Assembly: GCA_023078555.1 (NCBI GenBank)
Contig: CM041201.1
Span: 6,393,172 to 6,457,171 of the forward strand
Source: Ulva prolifera
Lineage: Eukaryota > Chlorophyta > Ulvophyceae > Ulvales > Ulvaceae
Direction: 5' to 3'
DNA: 64,000 nt
The notes below the pieces were generated by a model. That model ran no database searches. It was not told the DNA's origin and saw only the letters and a program-made list of their open reading frames with translations. Of this stretch, positions 11,574 to 24,400 are shown one piece after another. A program made the translations under genes and the position numbers. Numbering within the stretch: the first letter of the stretch is position 1; every line of letters starts with the position of its first letter.

Positions 11574-13497
11574 ATGGCGCCACAGGATCCCAATCCCAAA
11601 GCCCGGCGATTGCTTGGCCACACTAAGTTTGTTCGAAATAATCCGTGCAGCGACAAATTCACGATCAACCGGTTTCACCACATAGAGTTCTGGACGCTAG
11701 ATGCGACCACGCTTTGCAAGCGGTACGTCGCAGTGCGTGTCCTAGGTCGTGCCTGTGTATGCGAAGCCTCTGTGACCAGCACTGTACGACCAACAATCGA
11801 TAGCTTCGCCAGCTCCCGCACGTCAACTCGCGATATGACTTACATTGGCTATAGCTCATCTAGCTTGCGCTGCTAGGGCACGTGAGGTCCACCGGACCCC
11901 GTGCTCTCGGCTTGAGTGCACAGCGTCGCCGCGACGCGCAATGCTGTAAACTCTGATAAGCTTGCAGATTTCAGCATGGCCTGGGAATGCAAGTCGTCGC
12001 CAAGTCCGACCTTAGCAGTGGCAACGGCGTGTGCACAAGCTTTGTTTTAAAATCAGGGGAGCTGACATTCATTGTCACAGCACCGCACTCGAGCCCACAA
12101 GTGCAACAAGATTCAACATGCCCGTTCCCTGGATACAAGGGGGTGGATGCATTCGAGTTTGTCAAGAGGCACGGTATCGCTGTGAGAGCAATTGGTGAGC
12201 TGCCTCCATCCGTGCCTGCTGGGCCACAAACAGCACATGTGAAACCTTGTCAGATGCACAATTAGGCCTGGCCAACACATTCCATACCTGTGTGATCAAA
12301 GCTCATTATAATATCTGACGCTAGCTCCCGGCGGACTGATTGATTGCGAGCTGATGTACTCACCGGCACATGCTTGCAGGGCTTTCTGTTGATGATGCCG
12401 CGACGGCCCACAAAGCTGCCACCGCCAATGGAGGCGTTAGCGTGATGGAGCCTCAAGAAGTCTTTGACAAGGCTTCTGGCGACACAGCAGTTCTGTCTGA
12501 GGTGAAAGCATACGGAGATGTGGTGCTTCGTTTTGTCAGCGGCCCGTACAGTGATGCTCATCTGCCTCGATTTATCGCAGTGGAGCCAGAAGGTTCAACG
12601 TTTGGTCTGCAGCGCCTTGATCATTGTGTGGGCAATGTTCCAGAGCTTTTTGAGGTTACAGATTACCTAATGGCCATCACTGGTGGGCTGCTCCGATCTC
12701 TTGCCAGCGTGTAGCCTCGGGCCTGTGTGCACCCACTACCATGCCCAAACAAGTCTTCAGCCTATCCAACAGCACGGATTTTCATGAAACCCAGTTGGTG
12801 GCTTGCAGGCATGCACGAATTTGCAGAATTCACTGCGGAAGACGTGGGCACTGTTGACTCGGGGCTCAATTCCATGGTGCTTGCAAATAATGACGAGTAT
12901 GTACTGCTGCCAGTAAATGAGCCCACCTTTGGCACACGGCGAAAGTCACAGATCCAGACATACCTCGAGTACAATGACGGGCCCGGGGTGCAACACCTGG
13001 CGCTGAAGACACAGGACATCTTTCGCACCATGCGGTTGATGAGAGAGCAGAGTACATGTGGAGGCTTGGAGTTCATGCCCCGGTCGTCTGAAGCATATTA
13101 TCGGTACGGGAACCTTTCGCCTGATCCGATGCCCAGGCCTCCTGCAATGCAGCACCAGGCTATATGTCACCTCCTGTACAGGGAGCTGCCAGAGAAGATT
13201 GGGGACTCTTTGACAGCTGAACAGCTGAAGGAGGCAGAAGAGCTTGGAATACTGGTGGATAAAGATGATCAGGGAGTATTGCTGCAAATATTTACAAAGC
13301 CTATTGGGGACCGGCCGACTCTGTTCTTTGAGATTATCCAGCGTGTGGGTTGCGAAAAGAAGCACCAAGTACAGACCGATCAAGGGGAGATGAAGGAGGT
13401 GGTCACACAAGCTGGTGGTTGTGGAGGCTTTGGGAAGGGAAATTTCAAGGAGCTGTTCAAGAGCATCGAGCGGTATGAAGATGAGCTGTGTGTGTAG
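11574..13497 (+). CDS. HPD: 4-hydroxyphenylpyruvate dioxygenase
   Basis: Converts 4-hydroxyphenylpyruvate to homogentisate, the entry to tyrosine breakdown and, in plants and algae, to tocopherol and plastoquinone. Four exons keep phase: 11574-11722, 11968-12194, 12380-12682, 12809-13497, giving 455 residues, the size of plant enzymes. Markers include FTINRFHHIEFW, GLGMQVVAKSDLSSGN, the HEFAEFTAEDVGT strand and the C-terminal GGCGGFGKGNF helix. The three Fe(II) ligands are visible: His about 206 in RLDHCVGN, His about 288 in GVQHLALKT and Glu about 401 in LFFEIIQR. The N-terminus MAPQDPNPKARRLL does not look like a plastid transit peptide, so I infer a cytosolic location. The stop lies 190 bp from the stop of the convergent TBC gene. 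Looks intact and functional. Confidence 0.97.
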
Positions 13498-13687
13498 CAT
13501 CCTTGATTTCTAAACTCTAGTTCACCAAATGGCACATTGGCAGAACAATTTCCAGTACGTCAAATTTTGTCTACCAGGGTAATATACACGGGGCAATTCA
13601 GGCATACTTGTTACATCATGCGAAAGTACCGCCACAGAAACCATCAAAAGACGACCGTAGTAAATACCATTCCATATGGCATTCATT

Positions 13688-15256
13688 TCATCTTCTGCCA
13701 TCAGCCGCACTGCCTAGCAGCCATATGGCTGCAGCCACAGCGGCTACCCCCGCCCCAACAGTGGATATAAGGGCTGGATGTCTTCGCTCTGCTGATTCCA
13801 GCACGGAAGCAATCGATCCTGATATCAGATGCTTTGCGGGCGATTCGGGTACCCACCACGTACTTTGCACCAGCCTGGCTTCGACCGTACAGCTATGCAC
13901 AGCAGTGAACTGCGATTTCTTGTATACACGTTCAGGCGGGTGACATTGCATCAGCTTCACTGCGCGCATGGCCATCTCATCGACAGAAACACCACTTTTG
14001 TAAATGTTGAAATTAACCAAAAACGTGTGAAGCTCCTCCATGGTGTCGATCTCCATAAGTTTTGACCGTACCTGCAGCAGTGCAGACAACAATTACTGTC
14101 CGCAGCCTAAGGGCGCCCCTTTGTATTCAGTCAGGGTGCATCTGCAGCAACGTCGAATGAACCCTTGGCTGCACGATGTAATACCCCGCAGCTGTCACAC
14201 CAGCATGATAACTTGTGGTTGACGAACACTGGCACACAAGTGACAATCACGCTCCGGGACGCACCTCCATCATACCAACAACAAATAGGTACACGGGCAT
14301 CAGCGGATGAGAGGCAATGAATAGGTCAAATAGCCTGGCTGCATCCTTGGGTGGAACATGGTGGGCAAACCATGTGATGATCCAGCTTAAGGCAAAAAAT
14401 GGAGGCAACCCAGCAGCAACAAGATGCCTAGAAAGGTCCGGGTCGGCTTGTCGAAGTATTGGGTACAGGAGGTGCAGGCTTTCTATCACGGCGTCGAGTG
14501 AATGCCTTGTGCAATCTCGCAGATGTGTTGTCACCAGCCGAGCCAGCAGCTGTACAGCAACATTCTCGCCCACTTCCAGCATCAGCACCCCTGCAATCTC
14601 ATGCAAGCCCTGCACACGCAAATTTTGCCATGTGGCAGGAGTGCCGGACGCTTATGGGCATGTTTTACACGTGCGATTGAGCAGCGGTTTGAATGGCATG
14701 GATGACCGGAGCGGGGCACACAGAAGGAACGCACTTGATAGTAATACACGGTGTCCGCGTCAACAATCGAAGTGAGCATTTGTGTCAGGGAATTTCTCAT
14801 CAAGTCCCTGTTGTGGTCGCCCAAGTCGGCATTGGTGTGGTGCAGGCTGCGAGCGACGTCCAGGGAAATGGTTTCATGGTCGCGGCGCGCACGACTTGAA
14901 CCCCCCAACGAAGAAGAGTTTAGACGCTTGTATAGCGCAGGCGTGTGTGTCACTGGAACGCCTAATAGAAGCGGCCACGCCTTCTTTCGAAGAGCTCCGT
15001 TGACGAGGCCGCGGATCGTGGCAAGGCGCCTAAGATCCCGAAGGTCACCCTGTAATGAGTTTCTCTATCTTATCGATTCAGTTCCAGCTTTTGCATGAGT
15101 CTATTGACTCTACCTGTCATAGAACACCAAACGTGGACGACCTTGAACGGTCTCGAGCGAGCGATTCTATACCCGGATGATAGCGTCATTGACCAGACGA
15201 ATCGTCTGCTGTTCCCGGCTGTCTTGCTTGCGCTTCTCCAACACCTTCCGGGTCAT
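13688..15256 (-). CDS. TBC1D20/Gyp8-type Rab GTPase-activating protein
   Basis: Exons on the minus strand: 15256-15173, 15049-14735, 14609-14265 and 14071-13688; a short exon may exist between 14264 and 14072. The TBC catalytic signatures are present: ISLDVAR supplies the arginine finger of IxxDxxR, and YYYQGLHE supplies the glutamine finger of YxQG. Later blocks LLYPILRQADPDLSRHL, LPPFFALSWIITWFAHHV and RLFDLFIASHPLMPVYL are specific to the TBC1D20 subfamily. The C-terminus ends in one hydrophobic helix (STVGAGVAAVAAAIWLLG), as in TBC1D20, which is ER-anchored and acts on Rab1. I infer a Rab1 GAP controlling ER-to-Golgi traffic. The start is the Met of MTRKVLEKRKQDSREQQ, which fits the family N-terminus. 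The junction after GMMEV is unresolved. Confidence 0.9.
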
Positions 15257-15731
15257 GCTTGGGCGTCGATAGCAGGTTGCACAAGGTAGGCTTGCCTGCC
15301 GCTCTGGCCTACAAAGCGCGTCCAGAACGTCAAAAACAGCGTAAGATACAAGCTGTACGTCAATGCTGGTGCTGAAATGATTGCAGGCGCCTACATCAGG
15401 CGGAGTATGCGATATTTGCAAGTATAGTGTACTGCAGCGGGCTGACGTACTTACAGGCCGATCCGAGTGCTGCAAGCTTGCCGTGCATGTACCGTGCAGC
15501 GACACACCGCGGTAGATGATTGCCCCACATGTGGCCACAGGCCGGAGGTGCGACCAGAGGATTCCAAACACAACATCAAACTGACGTCACGCCAGAGTCA
15601 TCAAAGCATTGAGCTCTGCATCTGTACGGACATACGGCTGAAGCACACCTTACCCGTGAGCACTAACTTCCGCTCTTCCGCTTTGACAGTCTCCGAACAT
15701 ATGTAAGACTTGCAAGGTCAAGATCGCACAT
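15257..15731. other. Intergenic, no gene seen
   Basis: Sequence upstream of the TBC gene start. A few short frames occur on both strands but none has splice support or a motif I recognise. The right part may belong to the retroelement-like fragment that follows. Confidence 0.4.
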
Positions 15732-16064
15732 TTGCCAAGACACCGGCACAAGCAGGTAGTCCTGTGGCCAACTGCAACACCATTCCTGCCTAATCTCTAC
15801 ACATACATCGTTGCTGACCAGCGCCAACGCGTCATGTACGGCCGTGCCGGCGCTGGCGCCTTCACCCTTATGCCGCTGTCGCATGAGACATACGGGCAAA
15901 TTGACCCGGCGGCATTTGCGTTCCTCAACAGGCTTGCTGACGTGGCTGCAGGGTCTGGGAATGCCGCGAGATGGCTGCTCCTCGAGAGTGTGATGTGTGA
16001 TCTTGCCTCTCCACACTGCTGGGCATGCGGTCGCTCGCCAGGTCCGCGCCGCTACAGAGCTTGA
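15732..16064 (+). mobile_element. Possible LINE-like reverse-transcriptase C-terminal fragment
   Basis: An open frame carrying FTLMPLSHETYGQIDPAAFA, then FLNRLADVAAGSG and LESVMCDLA. A segment with an ETYG/ETxG turn, a helix and a Cys-containing tail resembles, from memory, the end of reverse-transcriptase ORFs in algal non-LTR elements. No RT catalytic YADD box or endonuclease is visible, so at most a short degenerate 3' piece is present. It is followed at once by C-rich repeat sequence. The call rests on one region of resemblance and is tentative. Confidence 0.3.
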
Positions 16065-16224
16065 TGAACTCATCCACTCTCAGGCTAGACCTATCCCAGC
16101 CAGCAGATACATGCATGCAATGCACCTACCAACTATCGTCCAACCTGCTCCGCCAGCTCTCGAGTCATGCGTTGCCGCCAGAGCTTCTTGTGTCCATATA
16201 TAGGGGCATATAGCTATAGGGGCG

Positions 16225-17178
16225 TCATACAGCGGCACAACCCTGCGCATTGCGGGTCTGCCGCAGCTGTCTAGCTGCCGCAGCACGTGCCACACGCACT
16301 CGCACAGCGGCGGCGTGGCGCGCTGGCCAAACATGCACAACCGGCGGCAGCGCACGAAGCGATTGAGGCCAGGCCCCAGCATTGCTTACGCCCCGCTGAT
16401 GGGACGTCACGCAGGCGAGGCACTGTCGGCGGGACTCACAGGCCCGTCCAACTGTGCGAGCTCTCTCCATACAACTCACACCACCCAGCAAAACCACCAC
16501 CACTGTCATAAATAGCCAGCCACCACCATGCCCCCGACACCAACTCGCAAACATGGAGAAACCAGAATGCAAACACACCCACAAACACACCCACACATGT
16601 GCACGAAGCCCCACCCGCGACGCCAGCAGCAATCTGCGGCACATGCACCCTCTCCTGCTGCCCCAGGCTGCTGAAAGCGACCCGCCGAGGCACTTTCTGG
16701 GCATCCCGCCCCGACAGCGAACCACAACACCAACCCCCGGCCGGGCGCAGCTGCAGCAGGCGTGGCCCCTCCGGACCCAGCCCAAGCCCACACCGGCCCT
16801 CACAGCACACAAATAGCCGGCCTTGCATGCATGTGTGCACCATGGTCGACATTCGCTTCTCTTCCTGGGTTCCGACGACAGTGCAAAGACACCAGGCATG
16901 CCCATGCATGATCGTTGCTGGCGTTGCTGCCAGTCTCGGTCGGTGAAGGCGTCAGTGACCGCGCATGTATGGTGCTCTCTCCACTGCGCCCCATACATAC
17001 GCCCTAGCGAAGAATCAGCACAGGACGTTATGGCGCGTAACGTTTTTGCAAGGGGCTGGGCGTAGAGGCTGCTCCACAGACAGGCATTTTCCACGGAGGC
17101 AGCTGCCCATGGCCAGGTTTGGCCGTTCACCAGCCTGAGTCACATCACTGCCTGCATCGCACCTCCTCGGGCCGCGCT
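16225..17178 (+). repeat. C/A-rich strand-asymmetric repeat segment
   Basis: The plus strand is strongly C/A-rich with CACACCCACAAACACACCC-type stretches near 16570-16610. The part near 16715-16750 (ACAGCGAACCACAACACCAA, then CCCCCGGCCGGG) matches by eye the minus strand near 56480-56515, so both belong to one family. The long minus-strand open frame across it is Cys/Gly/Arg-rich and looks compositional. Confidence 0.5.
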
Positions 17179-17330
17179 GTGTGTCACAGGGATAAAGGTG
17201 GCGAGGCGGGCAGCACCGCGAAAGCAGCAAGCAGCGCAGGAACACAATCACCAACCCGGCCCATCGCGCCCACGCCACAGTCGCAACCAGCGCATGCGCA
17301 CCCACGCCGTGTCTGCCTGGGCGCCTCTGT
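17179..17330 (+). repeat. Dispersed repeat family, copy b
   Basis: Core GTGTCACAGGGATAAAGGTG followed by GCGAGGCGGGCAGCACCGCG at 17181-17220. It continues into a C/A-rich tract (ACACAATCACCAACCCGGCC, CCACAGTCGCAACCAGC) that aligns with copy a. Same orientation as copies a, c and e. Confidence 0.65.
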
Positions 17331-18453
17331 ACCACTGAGATCCACAACGCCGGCAGCCTCGCGCAGCTCGAAGCCCTGTGTCAAGGCGGACAGTATGGGG
17401 CCCTGGGTCCTGGCGCCCGAAAGACTGCTTGTCATCCCCCCCGTGCATGCACAGGCTCTTGGAGCTGGGCTGTTGGCCTGCCCCCCGGTTGATGCGGCCT
17501 CCTGATGCGCTCGCCGCCGCTCGGAGGCAGGGGGCGCATGCAGAGGCGGGGGTATGTCACCCGGATGCTGCGCTGAAGGCAGCAGCGGGGGGAAGGTAGC
17601 TGCATCGGAGCTGCAGGTACTCGGACGCAGGTGGGTGTGCGGGTGTGCGGGTGTGTGTGTGGTCCATGCGCTTGAACACTTTGGCATGGAAGCTGCAGCC
17701 CCCGCCGGCCTGCCGGCCTGCCCCATATTGGACTACTCAAGAGTGCAGGAGCTGCATGTGCTAAATTGAAGGGGGCAAGCATTTCTGACACACGGACATG
17801 CATGTGTACAGCAGCGACAGACGCACAGACGACGCACGGTGCCAGATTCTTGGCCATATGCATGGACATCGCCACAGCATCCACATGCGCAAAACTGCAG
17901 AGGAATCGTAGAACGCTACAAACGCAGGTGCACCTCCAGATGTGCCACGTCACCAGGAACTCGAGGCATGCAGGGCTGTCCTACACTCTATTTTCAATTT
18001 GTATTGTCGATCGGAGCGGACTCATCCAGGAGACAGGGGCATCTTATCAAGCATCAACATACACCTGCTTCGCTTGTGCCACGAACAGGTCGGGCGTGCA
18101 CTGCCGTGCAGCGCAGGTGCGCTGTCCGAATCGAAGTCTTGATGCCTCGATGCATGCGTGTTCACTGATCGCGAACTGCGGCTCGTGGTTACAGGTGCGA
18201 GCCCTATCGGGGCTGGTGTAGAACAGAGGCTATCTGCGGTATGATAATTGGCTGGGATCACGCGCATGGCATGTATTCTTGAATGAATATGGTGCATCCA
18301 ATACGCAATGCTTGGTTAATGTGTTGGTTTTGCTGCACGCTTCCATGATCTGCAGTGTTCATGCTGTGATTCGGAACCGGCGTTTGGGCTAGTGAAGACC
18401 TGCAGCAGCGGTCGACACCACAATCCGTTAAGCCAGAATCGTCTAGAGAAGTC
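17331..18453. other. Intergenic, 5' of glucosidase I
   Basis: No supported gene. A GT-rich microsatellite (GTGTGCGGGTGTGCGGGTGT and similar) occurs at about 17635-17665. The right end should hold the glucosidase I promoter. Confidence 0.5.
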
Positions 18454-21400
18454 ATGACAAGTGCTAATGCGAATGCCAGCATCGATCAGGCGCCCTCGAC
18501 GAACGGCGCTCAGAGCAAACGTGCTGGTGAGGGACCCGGAATCAGATAGACACGCAGCAAGCATGCAGCCGTAGCATTCCCGCATTCCGGAGGAATAAGG
18601 CCAACTTGAAGCCGTCCGGCTGTCTGTAGGTCTGAAGAATTCATTCTCAATCGTCCCGGCCGTCTTCGCGCTGGTGGCAGCTATTGCCGCGACGTTCTAC
18701 TTGCGATCACGCCCAAAGCCATTCGAGCTGAGACCCTCTCGCCTGCCAAAAGCAACAGACAGCACGCTCTTCAATGCCTCGTACAAAGAAGACATGTACT
18801 GGGGCACGTACCGACCAGGCTTCTACGCCGGTGCGAGTCAGCGCTCAGTGCTTCCTTCCAGCTCAGCCAGTCCGCTGCATCAACTTGGCCACTGTGATCC
18901 AGCGCGCCCGACCTGGCGATCCCACATTGTGAGACTGCTGGGGGACTCACACGTGCCTCTTCACCCACCATTGCTTTGTCCTTGCATGCTTGTGGGTGCA
19001 CCCACGCAGCTCACCTTCAGTTCCCACACCTCCAGTTTGAAGCACCAGCTTGAAGATCCGACTTGTAGCCCGCAGTGGACAGATCGCCTGCGAGATGGCT
19101 CAGTCTGACACATGCCCGATGAGCTTTGCGCTGCACGAGAAGCTTCTCCGCTACGACTTCAGTCCTGCCTCGCATCCCTGCTCCCAACCACGCCGACCAC
19201 ATTGAAAACGAAGCACACACGCCCTTCAGCCAGGGATTGTAACCTCCATCAGCTCCACCGCCGCCACCTGCAGTCCTCTGCGCCTTGACCCATCGAGCCG
19301 CCTGTGCTATCCTGTCCCGCCCTGCAGCCCCCTTTGCAATCTCTTCCCGTGCCGCCCTGCGGCGCTGGTGCGGGCAGACGGCTCAGGCCCCTCCTCTGTG
19401 GTGGGCCGTCCCCACCACACCGCAAGAATGGATGACAGAGCATGCGCTTGTGCAGGCATCCGGCAGCGCTCCGAGCTGCCGCTGATGGCCGGCCTCATGT
19501 GGGGCTCCCCGTTCAAGGCGTCCGAGCGCGTGATGCGTCACGAAGCGTCCCGGGATCATGGCCTCGAGACGTTCGGCTGGACGCGGCACGACCTCCGCTC
19601 TTACGGCGAGCAGCATATCCGCGACGGCCCCGTCAGCATCAGCATGCAGTGGCTCAAGCAGCCTGGCCGTGGCTACGGCGGCGACTGGCTGCTCACACTC
19701 AACGTCACCCGCGACACCTCTGCTCCGGAGGAGCTGCTTGTGCCACATCTGCCGCTGTACCTGTACCTCGGGCAGACGTCACCTGACGACACGCTGACTG
19801 GCGACGCGACGTTCGAGGCGGAGCCGGGGGTTGATGTCGGCGTGCGTTGCCCGCCTGCAGCCGCTGCGCCTCATCGCCGCTGCGCCGCCACGCGCCCACC
19901 CCGGCGCCGTGTCAGTGTGCTGCTGTGTTGAATGCAGTAGTGCTGCTGTTGTGCCAGTGCAGTGTGGGGCTTGGCCTGGAGGGGACAGGCAGCGCAAAGA
20001 CTGCATGTGGCGTTGCCTATGCAATAAAGCAGCCAGCTTGATGTCCGTCTGCTGGTTGACATCTACATTGCGTCCACCGCCGTGTCCAATCTGCTCTTAC
20101 TGCCACAGAGATTCCCCAAAACATAGCCCCAGAGCACCAGCAGTGCGCTGTATGGTCTGGGCAAGCCGCCCACCGCTGCGCCTGAGCCGCTGAACCGGGA
20201 CGCAAGCGTCAGAACCACCGTGGCCGACATGCACCCTGGCGCATGCAGGAGCTGATGAACGGAGGCGGCTCGATGTTTGCGACCGGCGTGCACCCGGAGA
20301 TGGGCAAGTGGATGTCGGCGGTGCGGGTGCTGAAGGACGAAGATGGCGGCTCCGAGTCCTGGGGCTCCGTCAGCATGATGTCTGCCAAGACTCAGCAGCT
20401 GCACAAGGTGCACGACATCGCACAGGCCTCGATGGACCGCCGCCGCCAGAGCATGCCCGCCGGCGACGACTGCGTCGGCTGCATGATGCAGGACTTCCCG
20501 ACGGACGCCAACCTCGCCATTCTGCAGGTGCGTTGCGCCGGTGCTGCGCCGTGGTGGCATGCATGCGAGGGACCACCGCAGTCCCGTGTATGCGTGAGCG
20601 CTACTGTCGGTGTTCAAGTTTCACGGCCAATGCCAGCACGCGCTTGCCATACTACTGGCAGGCCTCTGGCCGCGAGCTCGCTCGGCAGGTTGTGTGGAGT
20701 GGTATTCCGGGCTGCGGGGTACCGGGCGCCACCAGAGCGGCAGTGCTGTGCGTGCTAGAGCAGCTGGACCTGCGTGGTGACCAGGCGGGCTGCACAGTGG
20801 CTGTGGGATGCAGGTGAACTTCCTGCCGCCGTTCTCGATGGACATCACGTTTGCCAGCGGCCTGGGCACAGACAGCCCGCACAAGACCATCGCGCGCGCT
20901 GCGAGCCAGATGAGCAAGCTCATGGGGTCGTCCAGGGGCGCCGTGCTGGACGGCAAGGTGGCGGAGTTTGACCGCCGGTGCGCTCACGCCGCATGCATGT
21001 TGGGGCCACTCTCGGCCCGCGACTGTCTGCCGTGAGCACTGGCCTGGGAGCCACCCGCGCTGCACGACTGCAACAGGCAGTATCTGTTGCAAGAACATAC
21101 TATGTATCTGTATGCCTCAGGCCGAGGGGGTGAAGGGCCGCCGGGGTGCAGGTTTGCAGACATGACGAGCGGCAAGCTGGACAAGGACATGACCGAGATG
21201 TGCGAGAACGCCGTGTCAGAGGTCGCCGGCAGCGTGGGCTACTTCCATGGATCCTCCATCGTGCAAATGCCGAATGCTCAGCCGTGCGATCCAGCTCCCA
21301 ACATGCCCGGGCCACATGGACAAGCAGGGCCCCTCGTGCTGTCCCTGATGCCCTACACCATCGCCGTGGCCGGACAGACCGGCCCCCGTGTGCCCAGCAG

Positions 21401-24400
21401 CCAAGGGCGGGCATGCATGCAGGGTGCTGAGCGCGCCACAGCCACTGTTCACGGCAGTGCCGAGCCGCAGCTTCTTCCCGCGGGGGTTCCTCTGGGACGA
21501 GGGTTTCCACCAGCTGCTGCTGCAGCAATGGGACTTGCAGGCGTCATGCGACATGCTCGCGCACTGGCTCGATCTCATCAACGCCGACGGCTGGATCCCC
21601 CGGTGCCGCTCCGCGCCCCTCATGCCTTGGTATTGACGCACATTCCGCACCCGCTTGCAGGCGGTGACCACAGGAGCGGCACCGGCAACGCTGCATGCCG
21701 CCCTGCTACCATAGCCGCGTTGCCGCTGAAACACACCGTCGCGATTCTGCTGTGGCCGCGCGTGCACCCGGAGCCAGTGCCGTGCTTGTATACATCGGCG
21801 AGGGGCAGGCGAGATGCTCCGTCTGTGGCTGCCTGCCTCGTTCATGCATGAGGTGTCATCCCTGTGTACTGGCAAGATGTGATCCACGCGCTAGCGGGGA
21901 GCACAGGGCACCTCGTACCGCCTGCCTCCTCCGCCTACGAGAGCTAGCAGGCCTGCTGTGCCGCATCCACGCCGCTGAGGCCCCGAGGTGTGCAGGGAGC
22001 AGATCCTCGGGCCAGAGGCGCAATCGCGGGTGCCCCAGGAGTTCTTGACTCAGCACCCAGGCGTCGCCAACCCCCCGACCCTGTTCCTGCCGCTCATGAA
22101 GCTGGCTTTGGCGGTCACGGGAGACCCGGCTGCCGCTGGTTTGCTGCAGGATCCCCACTCCAAGGGCCTCAACCGTGAAGACCTAGCCGACTTCTTGGAC
22201 CGCGCGTGGCCACGGCTAGCGCTGTGGCTGAACTGGCTCCAGTTCCAGGCAGGCTCCGTGCCATCTTCGTACCGGTGAGAGCCACACCCTCGCCCTGAAA
22301 GCTCTGCATGCCAGCTCGCGGTAACTGCATTCCTGATCCCATGCATCGCATGTCTCCGTTGAGCTGCACAAACTTGGCAGGCCCTTGCTCGACCCCTGCA
22401 GCCGCCCAGCTCTTCCACACTGACTTTCACCACTGCCGCGATTCCCCCACTGGAACGGCTGCCCGTGCAGCATTCGCAGCCTGGGACTTGCATGGGCACC
22501 CTGCCGCGTTCATGCCCAAGCACTGCGCAGCAATACGCGCACCTCACGCATCACACACAGCCGTGCCCGGTGACAGGCGCTCCCGCCACCTGTGCATGCA
22601 GCCGCCCGCGCTCCGAGGCACAGCGAAGCTGCGGCAACGATCCAGGCCGGGGGCCCGGTGTGTGCTCCAAGGGCAAAGGCGAGGAGGCAGGTAGCACCGC
22701 CAGAACGTATGAACAAGATCATCCCGGTGTGCAGATGGAGGGGCCGCGAGGACACCGGCGCGATGCTCAACCCGCTGACGCTGGCATCCGGCCTTGACGA
22801 CTTCCCCCGGGCAAGCCACCCTTCCCGGGAGGAGCGCCACGTCGATCTTCGATCCTGGATCGCGTTTGCGCACCGCGCGATGCTCACTATTGGTGCGCGC
22901 GGCTGACACCCCACCGCGCTTGCACCTCCGCTGGGGGCGTGTGTGGCCGTGGCTTTTTTTTTCTGTTGTGCGCCTAGCCTCGCGCTGTGTCGTCATGGCA
23001 CTGCATGCAGTCAGCAGTGCTCCAGGCAAGCACACGTGGGCGCCTGGGTGCAGGGCAGGCAATTGGGAAGCCTGAAAAGGAGTTAGCGCCGCTGCGGGCG
23101 AGGGCGGCGGGGCTGCTGGACTACGGCAAGCTCAAGGCTCTGCACTGGGACGCCTCCGCAGGCACCTTCCTCGACTGGGGCGTGCACACCGAGGACGTTG
23201 CTCTCAAGGCAGTGCAGCCCAACCCACAGGAGCCACCGGTACGGTTCCTCCCTCAGCTCCCCCCCCCCCCCCCCCCCCCCCCCCCCGCGGGCCCATGCTG
23301 CATCGTGTGCGTGTCTTCTAGCTTTGAGCCCGGAACGAGGTGCAGTTGTGAGGGGCCGCACTCGAGCAGCAAACGGGCAGGTCATGTACCGGGACTGCAT
23401 GGTGCTTGGTGCATGTGACACTTCATGGTGTTCATGCGCAAGTGTGATGCGCATGCAAGAGATGCCTACGGTCCTCGACCCCCAGCACCCTGAGGCCCTT
23501 TCGGCCCAACAGCATGGCATCCTGGAACGGAACATATGCACCGCCGGTCCAGGCCTGGTGCAGGACCCGGTCCCCATTGGCTGCTGTTGCGTTGCACTGT
23601 GAGCACAGGCGCAGCAGCGTGCAGGTTACGGCCAGAGTTGTGGTGGGGTCGGCGCCGCAGGCGCAGTTTGTGCCACACGTTGGGTACAACTCGCTACTGC
23701 CGCTGGCGCTGGAGCTCGTGCCGTGGGCGTCCCCGGACGTTGCCACACAGCTCGCCCTGCTCACAGATCCGGAGCAGCTCTGGTCTGACTATGGCCTGCG
23801 CTCGCTGTCCAAGGCCTCGAGCATGTACGGCCGCCGCAACAACGAGCACAACGCGCCTTACTGGCGCGGCAGCGTCTGGATCAATGTCAACTTCCTGCTC
23901 CTCCGCAGCCTGCACGCCTGCGCCAGGTGCGCCTCCTCACCTGGCCTGCCAGCCATGTCGGTCATGCCCGGGCTATACCGTAGAATGAATGTACTTGGTT
24001 TCGTGTGTCCGGCTGCCTACTGTCAGGGCGTGTAAGCGACGACCCCAGGAAGTTGCTATACTCGGGCATGTCACGGTTGCTGTGTATGTGCGGTGGTGTA
24101 TTGCTTTGTTGTGTGCCGGGCGTGTGTGCGGTTCTATGCTCGGGCAATGCTTTTGCATCGGCGCTAGAGCGCAGGGGTGGTGCTGGCGGGTGCAGCCAGC
24201 TGGTGAGAGATGTTGGCGAGCGGTGCTGCTTGCGCAGGGATGAGGGACCGAACGCAGAGCGATGTCAAGAAGTGTACTCTAAGCTGCGCAAGAATCTGAT
24301 GACAAACATGTTCAAGCAGTTCGACTCAAAGGAGAGCCAATTTATCTGGGAGAGCTACAGTGATGTAGACGGCTCCGGCCAAGGAACGCATCCGATGGGC

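Noticed and set aside
16225-17130. 301-residue minus-strand open frame rich in Cys, Gly and Arg
   Set aside because: Antisense to a C/A-rich repeat; no motif, and composition alone keeps it open.
21087-21851. Long plus-strand frame inside glucosidase I
   Set aside because: Includes two true exons or parts of them, but reads through introns; family conservation supports the spliced structure.
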